Shown here: positions 33,831 through 42,045 of the stretch, piece after piece
Layout: each line of letters starts with the position of its first letter
Numbering within the stretch: the first letter of the stretch is position 1
From: Ornithinicoccus hortensis
GTDB lineage: Bacteria > Actinomycetota > Actinomycetes > Actinomycetales > Dermatophilaceae
NCBI RefSeq assembly: GCF_006716185.1
Contig: NZ_VFOP01000001.1
Coordinates: 124,001 to 188,000 of the forward strand
Direction of reading: 5' to 3'
DNA: 64,000 nucleotides
Made by a program: the position numbers and the translations under genes
Notes under the pieces: generated by a model
The model's input: only the letters and a program-made list of their open reading frames with translations
Database searches by the model: none
What the model was told of the DNA's origin: nothing

Positions 33831-34625
33831 TCAGTCCGCCTGCGCGGACCCCAGCTCGGCGGTCAGGTCCGCCGCGAGGTCCGCGGTGACCTGGTCGAAC
33901 AGCAGCTTGCCCTGCGCCGCGTTGGCGCCGCGGGGCGCGGACAGGCACCCGCTGGCCGGGGTGCGACCGGGCTGCACCGGCAGCCGGTCGAACCGGGGCA
34001 GCTCGGCCGGCGGGTGGTCCACCGCCCGGTCCAGCCACACCGACTCCGGCCGCAGGTGCAACATCAGGGCGGTCTCCAGCACGCCGCCGTGCTCCACGTC
34101 CCACCCGGGGAAGGAGCCCTGGTAGACCTCGTCCAGGGTCTCCTGCGAGACGTAGTCCCAGTAGGACAGCAGCAGTACGCACGCCTCGTCCTCGGCGCCC
34201 AGGCCCGCGTCGCGGACCGCCAGGTCCACGCCCTCGTAGAGGAACTGGTAGTTCTCGTAGTGCCCGTTGAGGAAGACCACGTGGCGCACGCCCTGCTCCA
34301 GCAGGCTGGACACCAGGCACCGGGTCAACCCGACCAGGGTGGCCGCGTCCAGGCTGGTGGTGCCCACGAGGTGGTCACCACCGCCGGACTTCTGCTGCGA
34401 CTTGTACCCGTAACTGATCGGCTGGGCGACCTTGGCCCCGACCAGGGTGGCCACCTGCTCGGCGATGGCCGTCGACAGAATCGCGTCGGTGCCCATCGGC
34501 AGGTGCGGACCGTGCTGCTCCAGCGCCCCGACCGGCACCACCACCGTCCGCGACCCCGAACCCAGCCACTCGGCATACGTATGCGCGTCCAACTCGGCCA
34601 GACAGACCGTCGTGTCCTGCGTCAT
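33831..34625 (-). CDS. crnA: Creatininase (creatinine amidohydrolase)
   Basis: Opens creatinine to creatine; a two-metal cytosolic amidohydrolase. Metal ligands known from the Pseudomonas enzyme (E34, H36, D45, H120, E122) all have counterparts shifted by two: E36 and H38 in VGALEQHGPHLPMGTD, D47, H122 and E124 in NGHYENYQ. The length of about 264 residues is typical. ATG 34625 has GAGGAG 5 nt upstream; GTG 34631 is an alternative start overlapping the BCCT stop. Neighbouring creatinase and sarcosine oxidase make the substrate assignment much stronger than the family match alone. Confidence 0.9.
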   Translation of the reverse strand: MTQDTTVCLAELDAHTYAEWLGSGSRTVVVPVGALEQHGPHLPMGTDAILSTAIAEQVATLVGAKVAQPISYGYKSQQKSGGGDHLVGTTSLDAATLVGLTRCLVSSLLEQGVRHVVFLNGHYENYQFLYEGVDLAVRDAGLGAEDEACVLLLSYWDYVSQETLDEVYQGSFPGWDVEHGGVLETALMLHLRPESVWLDRAVDHPPAELPRFDRLPVQPGRTPASGCLSAPRGANAAQGKLLFDQVTADLAADLTAELGSAQAD

Positions 34626-34627
34626 GC

Positions 34628-36442
34628 TCACTCCTCACTCGCGGTCAGCGGTCGGCCCTCGGCGGTGACCGGGAGGCCGTCGGCGTCGACTAACTCGTCC
34701 TCCGGCAGGTGCCGCGGGTCGTTGACCACCTTCTCCAGGCGGCGGATCTCCTTGTTGCGGGCCCGCAACCGCCGGACCAGGTTGGCGATCATCAGCAGGA
34801 TCACGAACGAGAACGGGAAGGCGCCGATGATCGTGCCGGTCTGCACCGTATCGACCACCGCGGTGCCACCGATGGACAGCAGCAGCATGGCGACCGAGCC
34901 GATGCTGGCGACCAGCACCACACGGAACCACGGGCCGGACTTCTTCGGTGCCGAAACGAACTCGGCCAGCGCATATGTGCCCGAGTCGAGGCTGGTCACG
35001 TAGTAGGTGGCGACCAGGACGGTGGCCACGACCAGCAGGATCCCGCCGACCCACGGCACCATCTGGAGCATCGAGAAGAGCCCGCTGGAGGTGTCCGCCG
35101 CGACGTCGTCGGAGATCGAGCGCGAGGCCTGGTCGTCGTAGTAGATGGCGGCCGAGCCGACCACGCCCACCCAGATCATGACGATCAGGGACGGGATCAT
35201 GGTCACCCCGATGATGAACTCGCGCAGCGTGCGCCCCCGGGAGATCCGGGCGATGAACCCGGCGACGAACGGGGAGAACGCGATCACCCAGCACCAGATG
35301 AACACGGTCCACCAGCCGTTCCAGCTGTCCTGCCAGCTGTCCAGCGAGGAGGTGGCGACCTCCGCCTCGGACCAGAAGCTCATCGGCAGGAAGTTGAACG
35401 CGAAGGAGCCGAAGGTCTGCACCATGTTGGACAGGATGAAGATGATCGGGCCGAAGATGAGGACCCCGAGGACCAGCACGATGCTGAGCACCGAGTTCGC
35501 CTCGCTGACCCGCTTCATCCCCTTGTTGACGCCCAGGAAGGCCGACACCGCGGTGAGCCCACCGAGCACCGCGATCACGACGGCCCAGACGGCCGTGGAC
35601 GACTCGATGCCGGTGAACGAGGACAGGCCGGAGGTGAACTGCAGCGAGGCGAAGCCGAAGGAGGTGGCCAGGCCCAGCACGGTGGCGATGATGGCCAGCA
35701 GCTCGACCACGACGCCGGCGGGGCGGCGGACCTTGTGCGGGAGGATGTCGACCGTGGCCTCGCGGAAGGTCAGCGTCTTGCCCAGGTTGTGGTGGGAGTA
35801 GGCCAGGCAGACGGCGACCACACAGTACATCGCCCAGGCGGTCAGTCCCCAGTGGAAGTAGGTCCACACGATGCCGCCCTCACCGGGGTTGTCCCCGGCG
35901 GGGATGAGTGGCGCCTCGTCGCGCAGCATGATCGGCTCGGCCACGGACCAGAAGATGAGGCCGATACCCTGCCCGCAGGCGAACAGCATCGAGTACCAGG
36001 CGAAGTGTCCGTGCTCGGGGCGTGCCTTCGGGCCGCCCAGCCGGACCTTGCCGACCTTGCTGAACGCGATCCAGACACAGACGGCCACGGCGATCAGCGA
36101 GTACAGGACGAAGAACCAGGTGAACCCCGAGGTGACCCAGGTGCGCATCGAGCCGATGACGGACGCGGCGCCGTCCGGGTTGGAGATGACCGCGATGATC
36201 GCCGCGATGATCAGGACCGGTGGGATGCTCTTGATGAGGGCGCGGTCCAGGGGCGGCATCACGTAGCCGCGGAACCTCGGCAGGTCCACGCTCCGCTTGC
36301 GCGTGGGTTCGCTCTCCTCGTGCTCGTCGGGGGTGCCGACGTCGACCTGCTGCGGCGTCTCCGTGCGGTCGTCTGCTTGCTGCCCGGACCGTGCCTGTGC
36401 GGCGTCGTCCAGGTCCGTGGAACTGCGGGGAGGTGTGGCCAT
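34628..36442 (-). CDS. BCCT family transporter, probably for creatine/creatinine or a related betaine
   Basis: A 604-residue secondary transporter with 12 hydrophobic segments and acidic, charged tails. BCCT signatures are clear: GIGLIFWSVAEPI near 142, the WTYFHWGLTAWAMY helix and WWTVFIWCWVIAFSPFVAGFIARISRGRTLREF (split), corresponding to the aromatic substrate box. Known BCCT substrates are glycine betaine, choline, carnitine and similar quaternary or guanidino compounds. Lying between creatinase and creatininase, it most likely imports creatine, creatinine or sarcosine-like compounds. The N-terminal 50 residues are Gln/Asp/Glu-rich and disordered. Confidence 0.88.
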   Translation of the reverse strand: MATPPRSSTDLDDAAQARSGQQADDRTETPQQVDVGTPDEHEESEPTRKRSVDLPRFRGYVMPPLDRALIKSIPPVLIIAAIIAVISNPDGAASVIGSMRTWVTSGFTWFFVLYSLIAVAVCVWIAFSKVGKVRLGGPKARPEHGHFAWYSMLFACGQGIGLIFWSVAEPIMLRDEAPLIPAGDNPGEGGIVWTYFHWGLTAWAMYCVVAVCLAYSHHNLGKTLTFREATVDILPHKVRRPAGVVVELLAIIATVLGLATSFGFASLQFTSGLSSFTGIESSTAVWAVVIAVLGGLTAVSAFLGVNKGMKRVSEANSVLSIVLVLGVLIFGPIIFILSNMVQTFGSFAFNFLPMSFWSEAEVATSSLDSWQDSWNGWWTVFIWCWVIAFSPFVAGFIARISRGRTLREFIIGVTMIPSLIVMIWVGVVGSAAIYYDDQASRSISDDVAADTSSGLFSMLQMVPWVGGILLVVATVLVATYYVTSLDSGTYALAEFVSAPKKSGPWFRVVLVASIGSVAMLLLSIGGTAVVDTVQTGTIIGAFPFSFVILLMIANLVRRLRARNKEIRRLEKVVNDPRHLPEDELVDADGLPVTAEGRPLTASEE

Positions 36443-36482
36443 GGGCTGTCCCTTCGGGGTGGGGCGACGGTGCCCCAGTGGG

Positions 36483-36508
36483 CCGGGGGCGGCGGTGGCC
36501 GCCCCCGG
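36483..36508. terminator. GC-rich hairpin between creatinase and BCCT genes
   Basis: CCGGGGGCGGC GGTG GCCGCCCCCGG is a perfect 11-bp stem with a 4-nt loop, 16 nt after the creatinase stop. In the 81-nt spacer it may partly end transcription or protect the creatinase mRNA end, lowering expression of the transporter. Confidence 0.55.
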
Positions 36509-36523
36509 CGGGGGATGCGGTGG

Positions 36524-37774
36524 TCAGGCGGGGATGATGTTGTGCTCGGGGCCGAAGCCGAACTTGGTGATGTTCTCGGCGCCGTCCTCGTGGACGACGA
36601 GGATGTCGTGCTCGCGGTAGCCACCGGCGCCGGGCTGGCCGTCCAGCACGGTGATCATCGGCTCCATCGAGACGACCATGCCCGGCTCCAGCACGGTGTC
36701 GATGTCCTCGCGCAGCTCCAGCCCGGCCTCCCGGCCGTAGTAGTGCGAGAGCACCCCGAAGGAGTGGCCGTAGCCGAAGGTGCGGTTGGGCAGCAGGCCG
36801 TACCCGACGTAGATCTCGTTCAGCTCGGCCGCGATGTCCTTGCAGACCGCGCCCGGCTTAATCAGCTCCAGCCCGGCCCGGTGGACCTCCACGTTGATGT
36901 TCCACAGCTCCAGGGACCGGGCGTCCGGCTCACCCAGGAACATCGTGCGCTCCAGCGCGGTGTAGTAGCCCGAGGTCATCGGGAAGCAGTTCAACGACAG
37001 GATGTCGCCCTTGACCAGCTTGCGGGTGGTCGACCAGTTGTGCGCACCGTCGGTGTTGATCCCGGACTGGAACCACACCCAGGTGTCCCGGATCTCCGAG
37101 TCCGGGAACGTCTTGGCGATCTCGTGGGTCATCGCCTCGGTCCCGATCAACGCGACCTCGTACTCACTGATCCCCTCCCGGATCGCGGCCTTGATCGCCT
37201 CACCACCCAGGTCCCCGATCCGCGCGCCGTGCTTGATCACCTCGATCTCCTCGGCCGACTTGATCATCCGCTGCCGCATCGCGTCCTGCGCCACGTCGAC
37301 CAACTCGGCCCCGTCGAACGCCGCCTGCAGCTTGGCGTGGTTGTCCAACGACAACGAGTCGAACTCCACCCCGACCCGCCGGGCCGTGATCCCCCGCTGC
37401 TTCAGCGCCTCCACCACGCCGTACTGGTAGTTGTCCCGCTTCCAGTCCGTGTAGACGATGTTCTCCCCGTAGCTGCGCCGCCACGGCATCCCCGCGTCGA
37501 TGTTCGCCGTCACGCTCACCGAGTCATCCGGCGTCACGACCAACGCATACGACCGACCGAAGTACGTGAACAGGAAGTCCGAGTAGTACTTGATCCCCTG
37601 GTAACTCGTCAGCACCACCGCGTCCAGCTCCTTGGCCGCCATGATCTCGCGCAACCCACCCAACCGGCGCTCGAACTCCGCATCCGAAAACGTCAACGGC
37701 GTCTTCTCACCATTGTGCAGAACCTTCAACCGCTCCAGCTCGGCAACGGTGGAAACGGGAGGAGTCGTGGTCAT
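36524..37774 (-). CDS. Creatinase (creatine amidinohydrolase)
   Basis: Hydrolyses creatine to sarcosine and urea. It has the M24 pita-bread fold but with creatinase-specific blocks: TSYQGIKYYSDFLFTYFGR, ANIDAGMPWRRSYGENIVYTDW (split), TWVWFQSGINTDGAHNWST with the catalytic His near 245, ILSLNCFPMTSGYYTALERT, FGYGHSFGVLSHYYGREAG and VLEPGMVVSMEPMI. These match Pseudomonas creatinase along the chain. Length is 416 residues versus about 403, the extra residues at the N-terminus. AAAGGA precedes the ATG. It heads the minus-strand creatinine genes and is preceded by GTTGCA repeats and two 33-bp repeat arrays. Confidence 0.93.
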   Translation of the reverse strand: MTTTPPVSTVAELERLKVLHNGEKTPLTFSDAEFERRLGGLREIMAAKELDAVVLTSYQGIKYYSDFLFTYFGRSYALVVTPDDSVSVTANIDAGMPWRRSYGENIVYTDWKRDNYQYGVVEALKQRGITARRVGVEFDSLSLDNHAKLQAAFDGAELVDVAQDAMRQRMIKSAEEIEVIKHGARIGDLGGEAIKAAIREGISEYEVALIGTEAMTHEIAKTFPDSEIRDTWVWFQSGINTDGAHNWSTTRKLVKGDILSLNCFPMTSGYYTALERTMFLGEPDARSLELWNINVEVHRAGLELIKPGAVCKDIAAELNEIYVGYGLLPNRTFGYGHSFGVLSHYYGREAGLELREDIDTVLEPGMVVSMEPMITVLDGQPGAGGYREHDILVVHEDGAENITKFGFGPEHNIIPA

Positions 37775-37846
37775 GTCGTGATTCCTTTCGGTGCGACGGG
37801 GCCGGCAGCGGGCTCGCGGGTCCGGGCTCGTCGAGTGCTCTTAGGT

Positions 37847-37872
37847 GTTGCAAACAGTGCAACGGTGTTGCA
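37847..37872. promoter_or_regulatory. Candidate operator upstream of creatinase (GTTGCA-5-TGCAAC plus GTTGCA)
   Basis: GTTGCA (37847-37852) and TGCAAC (37858-37863) form a 6-bp inverted repeat with a 5-nt centre; a third half-site, GTTGCA, follows at 37867-37872. It lies about 75 nt before the creatinase start in locally AT-richer DNA. The IclR protein of this cluster is the obvious candidate binder. Confidence 0.5.
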
Positions 37873-37911
37873 TCAGTATGGGGCCGCCCCGCCACCCCGT
37901 CAAGACCCCAC

Positions 37912-38103
37912 CACCGACCGGACGTCCGACCTGGCGGCGTTCCACCCCCACCAGACGTCCGACCTGGCGGCCCCAACCCCCGACCGGACGCGTGAGGTGG
38001 TGGCGCTCCACCTCCACCAGACGTCTGAACGGGCGCCCCCAACCCCCGACCGGACGTCCGACCGGGCGACCCCAGCACCCCACCGGACGCCCGACCGGGC
38101 GAT
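37912..38103. repeat. 33-bp tandem repeat array, left arm (six units)
   Basis: The 577-base spacer 37775-38351 has no convincing gene. This array has six degenerate units whose anchor GACG falls at 37921, 37954, 37987, 38020, 38053 and 38086, an exact 33-bp period. Units alternate between GACCGGACG and CACCAGACG forms. Read on the plus strand the period keeps frame and gives 11-residue repeats such as HPHQTSDLAAF-like strings. Confidence 0.85.
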
Positions 38104-38189
38104 GTGGCCCGGCCCCGAGGCGGCTCGCGATGTCTCGGACGCCGAGCTCGACCGGGGGCGGGCTCTCGGTCGGGTTGAGGATCACCAAG

Positions 38190-38343
38190 TCACGCGTTTG
38201 GTGGTGGCGAAACGCCGCCCGCTCGCACGTCTGGTCGCGGTGGAACGCCGCCAGCTCACGCGTCTGGTGGGGGTGGAGGGCCGCCACCTCAGACGTCTGG
38301 TGGGGGTGAAACGCCGCCCGCTCGCGCGTCCGGTCGGGAGGGG
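38190..38343. repeat. 33-bp tandem repeat array, right arm, inverted (about five units)
   Basis: The same unit in opposite orientation: anchors CGTC (or CGTT) at 38195, 38228, 38261, 38294 and 38327, again exactly 33 bp apart. The arms face each other across 86 bp (38104-38189), so single strands could fold into a long imperfect hairpin. The array ends 8 nt before the GntR gene stop. Confidence 0.85.
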
Positions 38344-38351
38344 GGCGGCGG

Positions 38352-39011
38352 CTAGAGGACCGCGCGGATCTGCTCCTCGAAGTCGCGGACGTGGCGTGCG
38401 GCGAGGTCGGAGGCACGGTCGGCGTCGCCGTCGGCGATGGCGCGGAGCAGGTCCGCGTGCTCGACGACGTGCTCGGCGACGTTCGGGAGGCGGTCGATCA
38501 CCAGGCACCAGATGCGGGTGGCCAGGTTGTCGGAGCGGATCAACGTCTCCGCCAGGTGCGGATTGCCGGCGGCCCGGTAGACGAGGCGGTGCACCTCGAG
38601 GTCGTAGTGCATCAGGTCGCGGTGCTCGACGGCGCGCGGGTCGATCGCGGCGATCTGCTCGGCCCGGGCGAGCAACTCCGCCCGCACGGCAGGTCCGGCG
38701 GTGCGGGCGGCCCGCGCGGCGGCGACCGGCTCGAGGAGGGTGCGCAGCTCGCTGATGTCCGCGAGGTCGGTGATGTCGACCCGGGTGGCGAAGGTGCCAC
38801 GGCGGGGGAAGGAGGCCACCAGGTGGTCCAGCTCGAGACGCTTCAGCGCCTCCCGGATCGGGGTGCGACCGATGCCCAGCTCACCGGCCAGGCGCCCCTC
38901 GTTGATCGCCGACCCCGGGGCGATGTCCAGCAGGATCAGCCGGTCCCGCAGCTCGACGTAGGCGCGGTCGGCCAACGAGACGTACTGCTGGTCCACGGTC
39001 TCCACGGACAT
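38352..39011 (-). CDS. GntR (FadR subfamily) regulator of the glyA-sox operon
   Basis: A 219-residue regulator. Winged helix: [20 protein letters not shown] and [20 protein letters not shown]. The FCD domain has the metal-binding pattern D/H ([21 protein letters not shown]) and C-terminal [23 protein letters not shown] (split). It is divergent from glyA, and the spacer carries a perfect 10-bp inverted repeat on the glyA promoter, so it most likely represses the sarcosine operon until sarcosine or a related ligand binds. Only 8 nt separate its stop from the right repeat array. Confidence 0.9.
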   Translation of the reverse strand: MSVETVDQQYVSLADRAYVELRDRLILLDIAPGSAINEGRLAGELGIGRTPIREALKRLELDHLVASFPRRGTFATRVDITDLADISELRTLLEPVAAARAARTAGPAVRAELLARAEQIAAIDPRAVEHRDLMHYDLEVHRLVYRAAGNPHLAETLIRSDNLATRIWCLVIDRLPNVAEHVVEHADLLRAIADGDADRASDLAARHVRDFEEQIRAVL

Positions 39012-39053
39012 GCTGTCTCCTCCCGCGCGGGACGGCTCGCGCCGGACCCACCG

Positions 39054-39083
39054 TTGACGATTCGACGATCCTCAGGCAATACT
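39054..39083 (+). promoter_or_regulatory. Promoter of the glyA-sox operon
   Basis: -35 TTGACG (39054-39059), 18-bp spacer, -10 AATACT (39078-39083). TACTAT (39080-39085) is a second possible -10. The operator begins 4 bp downstream. Confidence 0.6.
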
Positions 39084-39087
39084 ATGC

Positions 39088-39115
39088 GTCGACAACTAAT
39101 ATATCAGTTGTCGAC
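39088..39115. promoter_or_regulatory. GntR operator, perfect inverted repeat
   Basis: GTCGACAACT (39088-39097), AT-only-rich centre AATATATC, AGTTGTCGAC (39106-39115). The 10-bp arms match perfectly. It covers the expected transcription start of glyA, 22 nt before the ATG. Confidence 0.8.
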
Positions 39116-39136
39116 AGACACGTTCCTGGAGGTTCC

Positions 39137-40489
39137 ATGACACAGCCCGCCCTGACCCGGTCCGTCCTCGACGCCGACATCGCCGATGTCGATCCCGAGG
39201 TCGCCGCCGCGATCGACGCCGAGCTGGACCGCCAGCAGAGCACCCTGGAGATGATCGCCTCGGAGAACTTCGCCCCGGTGGCGGTGCTCCAGGCCCAGGG
39301 CTCGGTGCTCACCAACAAGTACGCCGAGGGCTACCCCGGGCGTCGCTACTACGGCGGGTGCGAACACGTCGACGTCGTCGAGACGCTGGCCATCGACCGG
39401 GTCAAGGACTTGTTCGGCGCCGGCTTCGCCAACGTCCAGCCGCACTCCGGGGCCCAGGCCAACGCCGCGGTGATGCACGCGCTGCTCACCCCCGGCGACA
39501 CCATCCTGGGGCTGGACCTGGCCCACGGCGGTCACCTCACCCACGGGATGCGGCTCAACTTCTCCGGCAAGCTCTACAACGTCACGGCATACGGCGTGCG
39601 CGAGGACACCCACCTGGTCGACCTCGACCAGGTCGCCGAGCTGGCCAGGGAGCACCGGCCGAAGATGATCATCGCCGGCTGGTCGGCCTACCCCCGGCAG
39701 CTGGACTTCGCCCGGTTCCGGGAGATCGCCGACGAGGTCGGGGCCTACCTGTTCGTCGACATGGCCCACTTCGCCGGGCTGGTCGCCGCCGGGCTGCACC
39801 CCTCCCCGGTCCCGCACGCCCACGTGGTCACCTCGACCACCCACAAGACCCTGGGCGGACCGCGCGGCGGGGTGATCCTGACCAACGACGCCGACATCGC
39901 CAAGAAGGTCAACTCGGCCGTCTTCCCCGGCCAGCAGGGTGGCCCGCTGGAGCACGTGATCGCCGGCAAGGCGGTCGCCTTCAAGGTGGCCGCCGGCGAG
40001 GGCTTCCGCGAGCGCCAGGAGCGCACCCTGGAGGGCGCCCGCCTGCTCGCCGAACGGCTCACCGGACCGGACCTGGCCGAGCAGGGCATCACCGTGCTCA
40101 CCGGCGGGACCGACGTCCACCTGGTCCTCGTCGACCTGCGCGACTCCACGCTGGACGGCCGTCAGGGCGAGGACCTGCTGCACTCGATCGGGATCACGGT
40201 GAACCGCAACGCGGTCCCGTTCGACCCCCGCCCGCCGATGGTGTCCTCCGGCCTGCGGATCGGCGCCCCGGCGCTGGCCACCCGCGGCTTCGACGCCGAC
40301 GCCTTCCGCGAGGTCGCCGACATCATCGCCACCGCCCTGGTGACCGCCTCTGCGGCCGGCGCGGACGGCACCCCGGACGCAACCGTCCTCAGCACACTCC
40401 GCGAGCGGGTCGCCGCCCTGGCCGCCCGGTTCCCCCTCTACCCCACCGTCGAGCAGGTGGGCGCCACCAGCCAGGAGGCCACCGCATGA
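39137..40489 (+). CDS. glyA: Serine hydroxymethyltransferase of the sarcosine operon
   Basis: PLP enzyme joining glycine and 5,10-methylene-THF to serine, or the reverse. It has 450 residues: [21 protein letters not shown] near 35-55, [41 protein letters not shown], and the PLP Lys237 in [14 protein letters not shown]. Heading the sox operon, it should use both products of sarcosine oxidation (glycine and the methylene group). It is therefore probably a second, catabolic copy beside a housekeeping glyA elsewhere; that is inference. GGAGG lies 5 nt before the ATG. The stop overlaps soxB. Confidence 0.95.
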   Translation: MTQPALTRSVLDADIADVDPEVAAAIDAELDRQQSTLEMIASENFAPVAVLQAQGSVLTNKYAEGYPGRRYYGGCEHVDVVETLAIDRVKDLFGAGFANVQPHSGAQANAAVMHALLTPGDTILGLDLAHGGHLTHGMRLNFSGKLYNVTAYGVREDTHLVDLDQVAELAREHRPKMIIAGWSAYPRQLDFARFREIADEVGAYLFVDMAHFAGLVAAGLHPSPVPHAHVVTSTTHKTLGGPRGGVILTNDADIAKKVNSAVFPGQQGGPLEHVIAGKAVAFKVAAGEGFRERQERTLEGARLLAERLTGPDLAEQGITVLTGGTDVHLVLVDLRDSTLDGRQGEDLLHSIGITVNRNAVPFDPRPPMVSSGLRIGAPALATRGFDADAFREVADIIATALVTASAAGADGTPDATVLSTLRERVAALAARFPLYPTVEQVGATSQEATA

Positions 40490-41706
40490 ACCAGCGTCAG
40501 CTCCCCCCGCACCCCGAGTTCCTCTGGGACAACCCCGAACCCAGGGACTCCTACGACGTCGTGATCATCGGCGCCGGGGGCCACGGGCTGGCGACCGCCT
40601 ACTACCTGGCCACCAACCACGGCATCACCAACGTCGCGGTGCTGGAGCGCGGTTGGCTCGCCGGCGGCAACATGGCCCGCAACACCACGATCATCCGGTC
40701 CAACTACCTGTGGGACGAGTCCTCGGCCATCTATGAGCACTCGCTCAAGCTCTGGGAGGGGATGGAGGAGGAGCTGGACTACGACGTCTTCTTCTCCCAG
40801 CGCGGCGTGCTCAACCTGGCGCACACCCTGCAGGACGTGCGGGACTCGGTGCGCCGCGTCGAGGCGAACCGGCTCAACGGGGTGGACGCCGAGTGGCTGG
40901 ACCCGCGTCAGGTCAAGGAGGTCTGCCCGATCGTCAACATCAACGACGACATCCGCTACCCCGTGATGGGCGCCACCTACCAGCCGCGCGCCGGCATCGC
41001 CAAGCACGACTGGGTGGCGTGGGCGTATGCCCGGCGCGCCAGCGACCTGGGCGTGCACCTGATCCAGAACTGCGAGGTCACCGGGTTCGACATCGAGCAC
41101 GGCCGGGTCGTCGGGGTGCAGACCAACCGGGGCCGGATCGCCGCGGGGAAGGTGGCGCTGGCTGCCGCCGGGCACACCTCGACGCTGACCGAGCTGGCCG
41201 GCTTCCGGGTGCCGATCCAGTCCCACCCGCTGCAGGCGCTGGTGTCCGAGCTGCACGAGATCATCCACCCGACCGTGGTGATGTCCAATCACGTGCACGT
41301 CTACGTCTCGCAGGCACACAAGGGCGAGCTGGTGATGGGTGCGGGCGTGGACTCCTACAACGGCTACGGCCAGCGGGGGTCCTTCCACATCATCGAGGAG
41401 CAGATGGCGGCGGCGGTCGAGCTGTTCCCCGCCTTCTCCCGGGCGCACCTGCTGCGCACCTGGGGCGGCATCGTGGACGTCACCCTGGACGCCTCCCCCG
41501 TCATGGGGCTGACCCCGGTCGACGGGCTCTACGTCAACTGCGGCTGGGGCACCGGAGGGTTCAAGGCGGTGCCCGGCGCCGGCTGGGCCTACGCGCACAC
41601 CATCGCCCACGACGAGCCGCACGAGCTGAACCGCCCGTTCAGCATGGACCGGTTCGTGACCGGCCACCTCATCGACGAGCACGGCGCCGCCGCCGTCGCC
41701 CACTGA
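40486..41706 (+). CDS. soxB: Heterotetrameric sarcosine oxidase subunit beta
   Basis: Flavin subunit holding the sarcosine site. The 406-residue chain opens with [20 protein letters not shown] (FAD Rossmann motif near 24-43), then [15 protein letters not shown] and [14 protein letters not shown], where the His corresponds to the region carrying covalent FMN. It ends with the flavin-ring segment [21 protein letters not shown] (split). ATG 40486 overlaps the glyA stop. With SoxD, SoxA and SoxG it converts sarcosine to glycine, H2O2 and methylene-THF. Confidence 0.95.
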   Translation: MNQRQLPPHPEFLWDNPEPRDSYDVVIIGAGGHGLATAYYLATNHGITNVAVLERGWLAGGNMARNTTIIRSNYLWDESSAIYEHSLKLWEGMEEELDYDVFFSQRGVLNLAHTLQDVRDSVRRVEANRLNGVDAEWLDPRQVKEVCPIVNINDDIRYPVMGATYQPRAGIAKHDWVAWAYARRASDLGVHLIQNCEVTGFDIEHGRVVGVQTNRGRIAAGKVALAAAGHTSTLTELAGFRVPIQSHPLQALVSELHEIIHPTVVMSNHVHVYVSQAHKGELVMGAGVDSYNGYGQRGSFHIIEEQMAAAVELFPAFSRAHLLRTWGGIVDVTLDASPVMGLTPVDGLYVNCGWGTGGFKAVPGAGWAYAHTIAHDEPHELNRPFSMDRFVTGHLIDEHGAAAVAH

Positions 41707-41740
41707 CCCCGCCCCACGGCATACGACCAGAGGAGCCCCG

Positions 41741-42043
41741 ATGCTCACCATCGACTGCCCGCACTGCGGGCCCCGCCCCGAGACCGAGTTCGGCTACGGC
41801 GGCCAGGCGCACGTCGCCTACCCGGAGGACCCCTTCGCCCTGTCCGACGAGGCGTGGGCGCAGTTCCTGTTCTACCGCGACAACCCCAAGGGCGACTTCG
41901 CCGAGCGCTGGGTGCACTCGGCCGGGTGCCGCAAGTGGTTCAACGCCGTCCGCGACACCCGCAGCTACCGGATCTCGGCGACCTACACCCTGACCGACCC
42001 ACGTCCCGCCACCGGGACCGACCCGCAGAACAAGGGGGCCTGA
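41741..42043 (+). CDS. soxD: Sarcosine oxidase subunit delta
   Basis: A 100-residue zinc subunit. CPHCG at 6-10, a His after GGQAHVAYP and HSAGCRKWFNAVRD provide the conserved Cys/Cys/His/Cys zinc ligands. A 34-nt gap follows soxB, containing one CACGGCATAC motif and an AGAGGAG ribosome site; soxA starts 2 nt after the stop. Confidence 0.95.
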   Translation: MLTIDCPHCGPRPETEFGYGGQAHVAYPEDPFALSDEAWAQFLFYRDNPKGDFAERWVHSAGCRKWFNAVRDTRSYRISATYTLTDPRPATGTDPQNKGA

Positions 42044-42045
42044 CC

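Noticed and set aside
37912-38343. CRISPR array
   Set aside because: Units abut with no unique spacers, the period is 33 bp with degenerate units, the two halves are inverted, and there are no cas genes.
37841-38416. A 191-codon minus-strand gene across the repeat arrays
   Set aside because: It has no family motif beyond the 11-residue repeat, reads the left array in the non-repeat-peptide sense, and overlaps the GntR gene; I treat the region as repeats, while noting a decayed repeat protein as possible.
34709-38755. A 1,348-codon open frame on the plus strand
   Set aside because: Antisense to BCCT and creatinase and running into the 33-bp arrays and the GntR gene; composition (His/Asp/Gly/Arg-rich) is that of a shadow frame.
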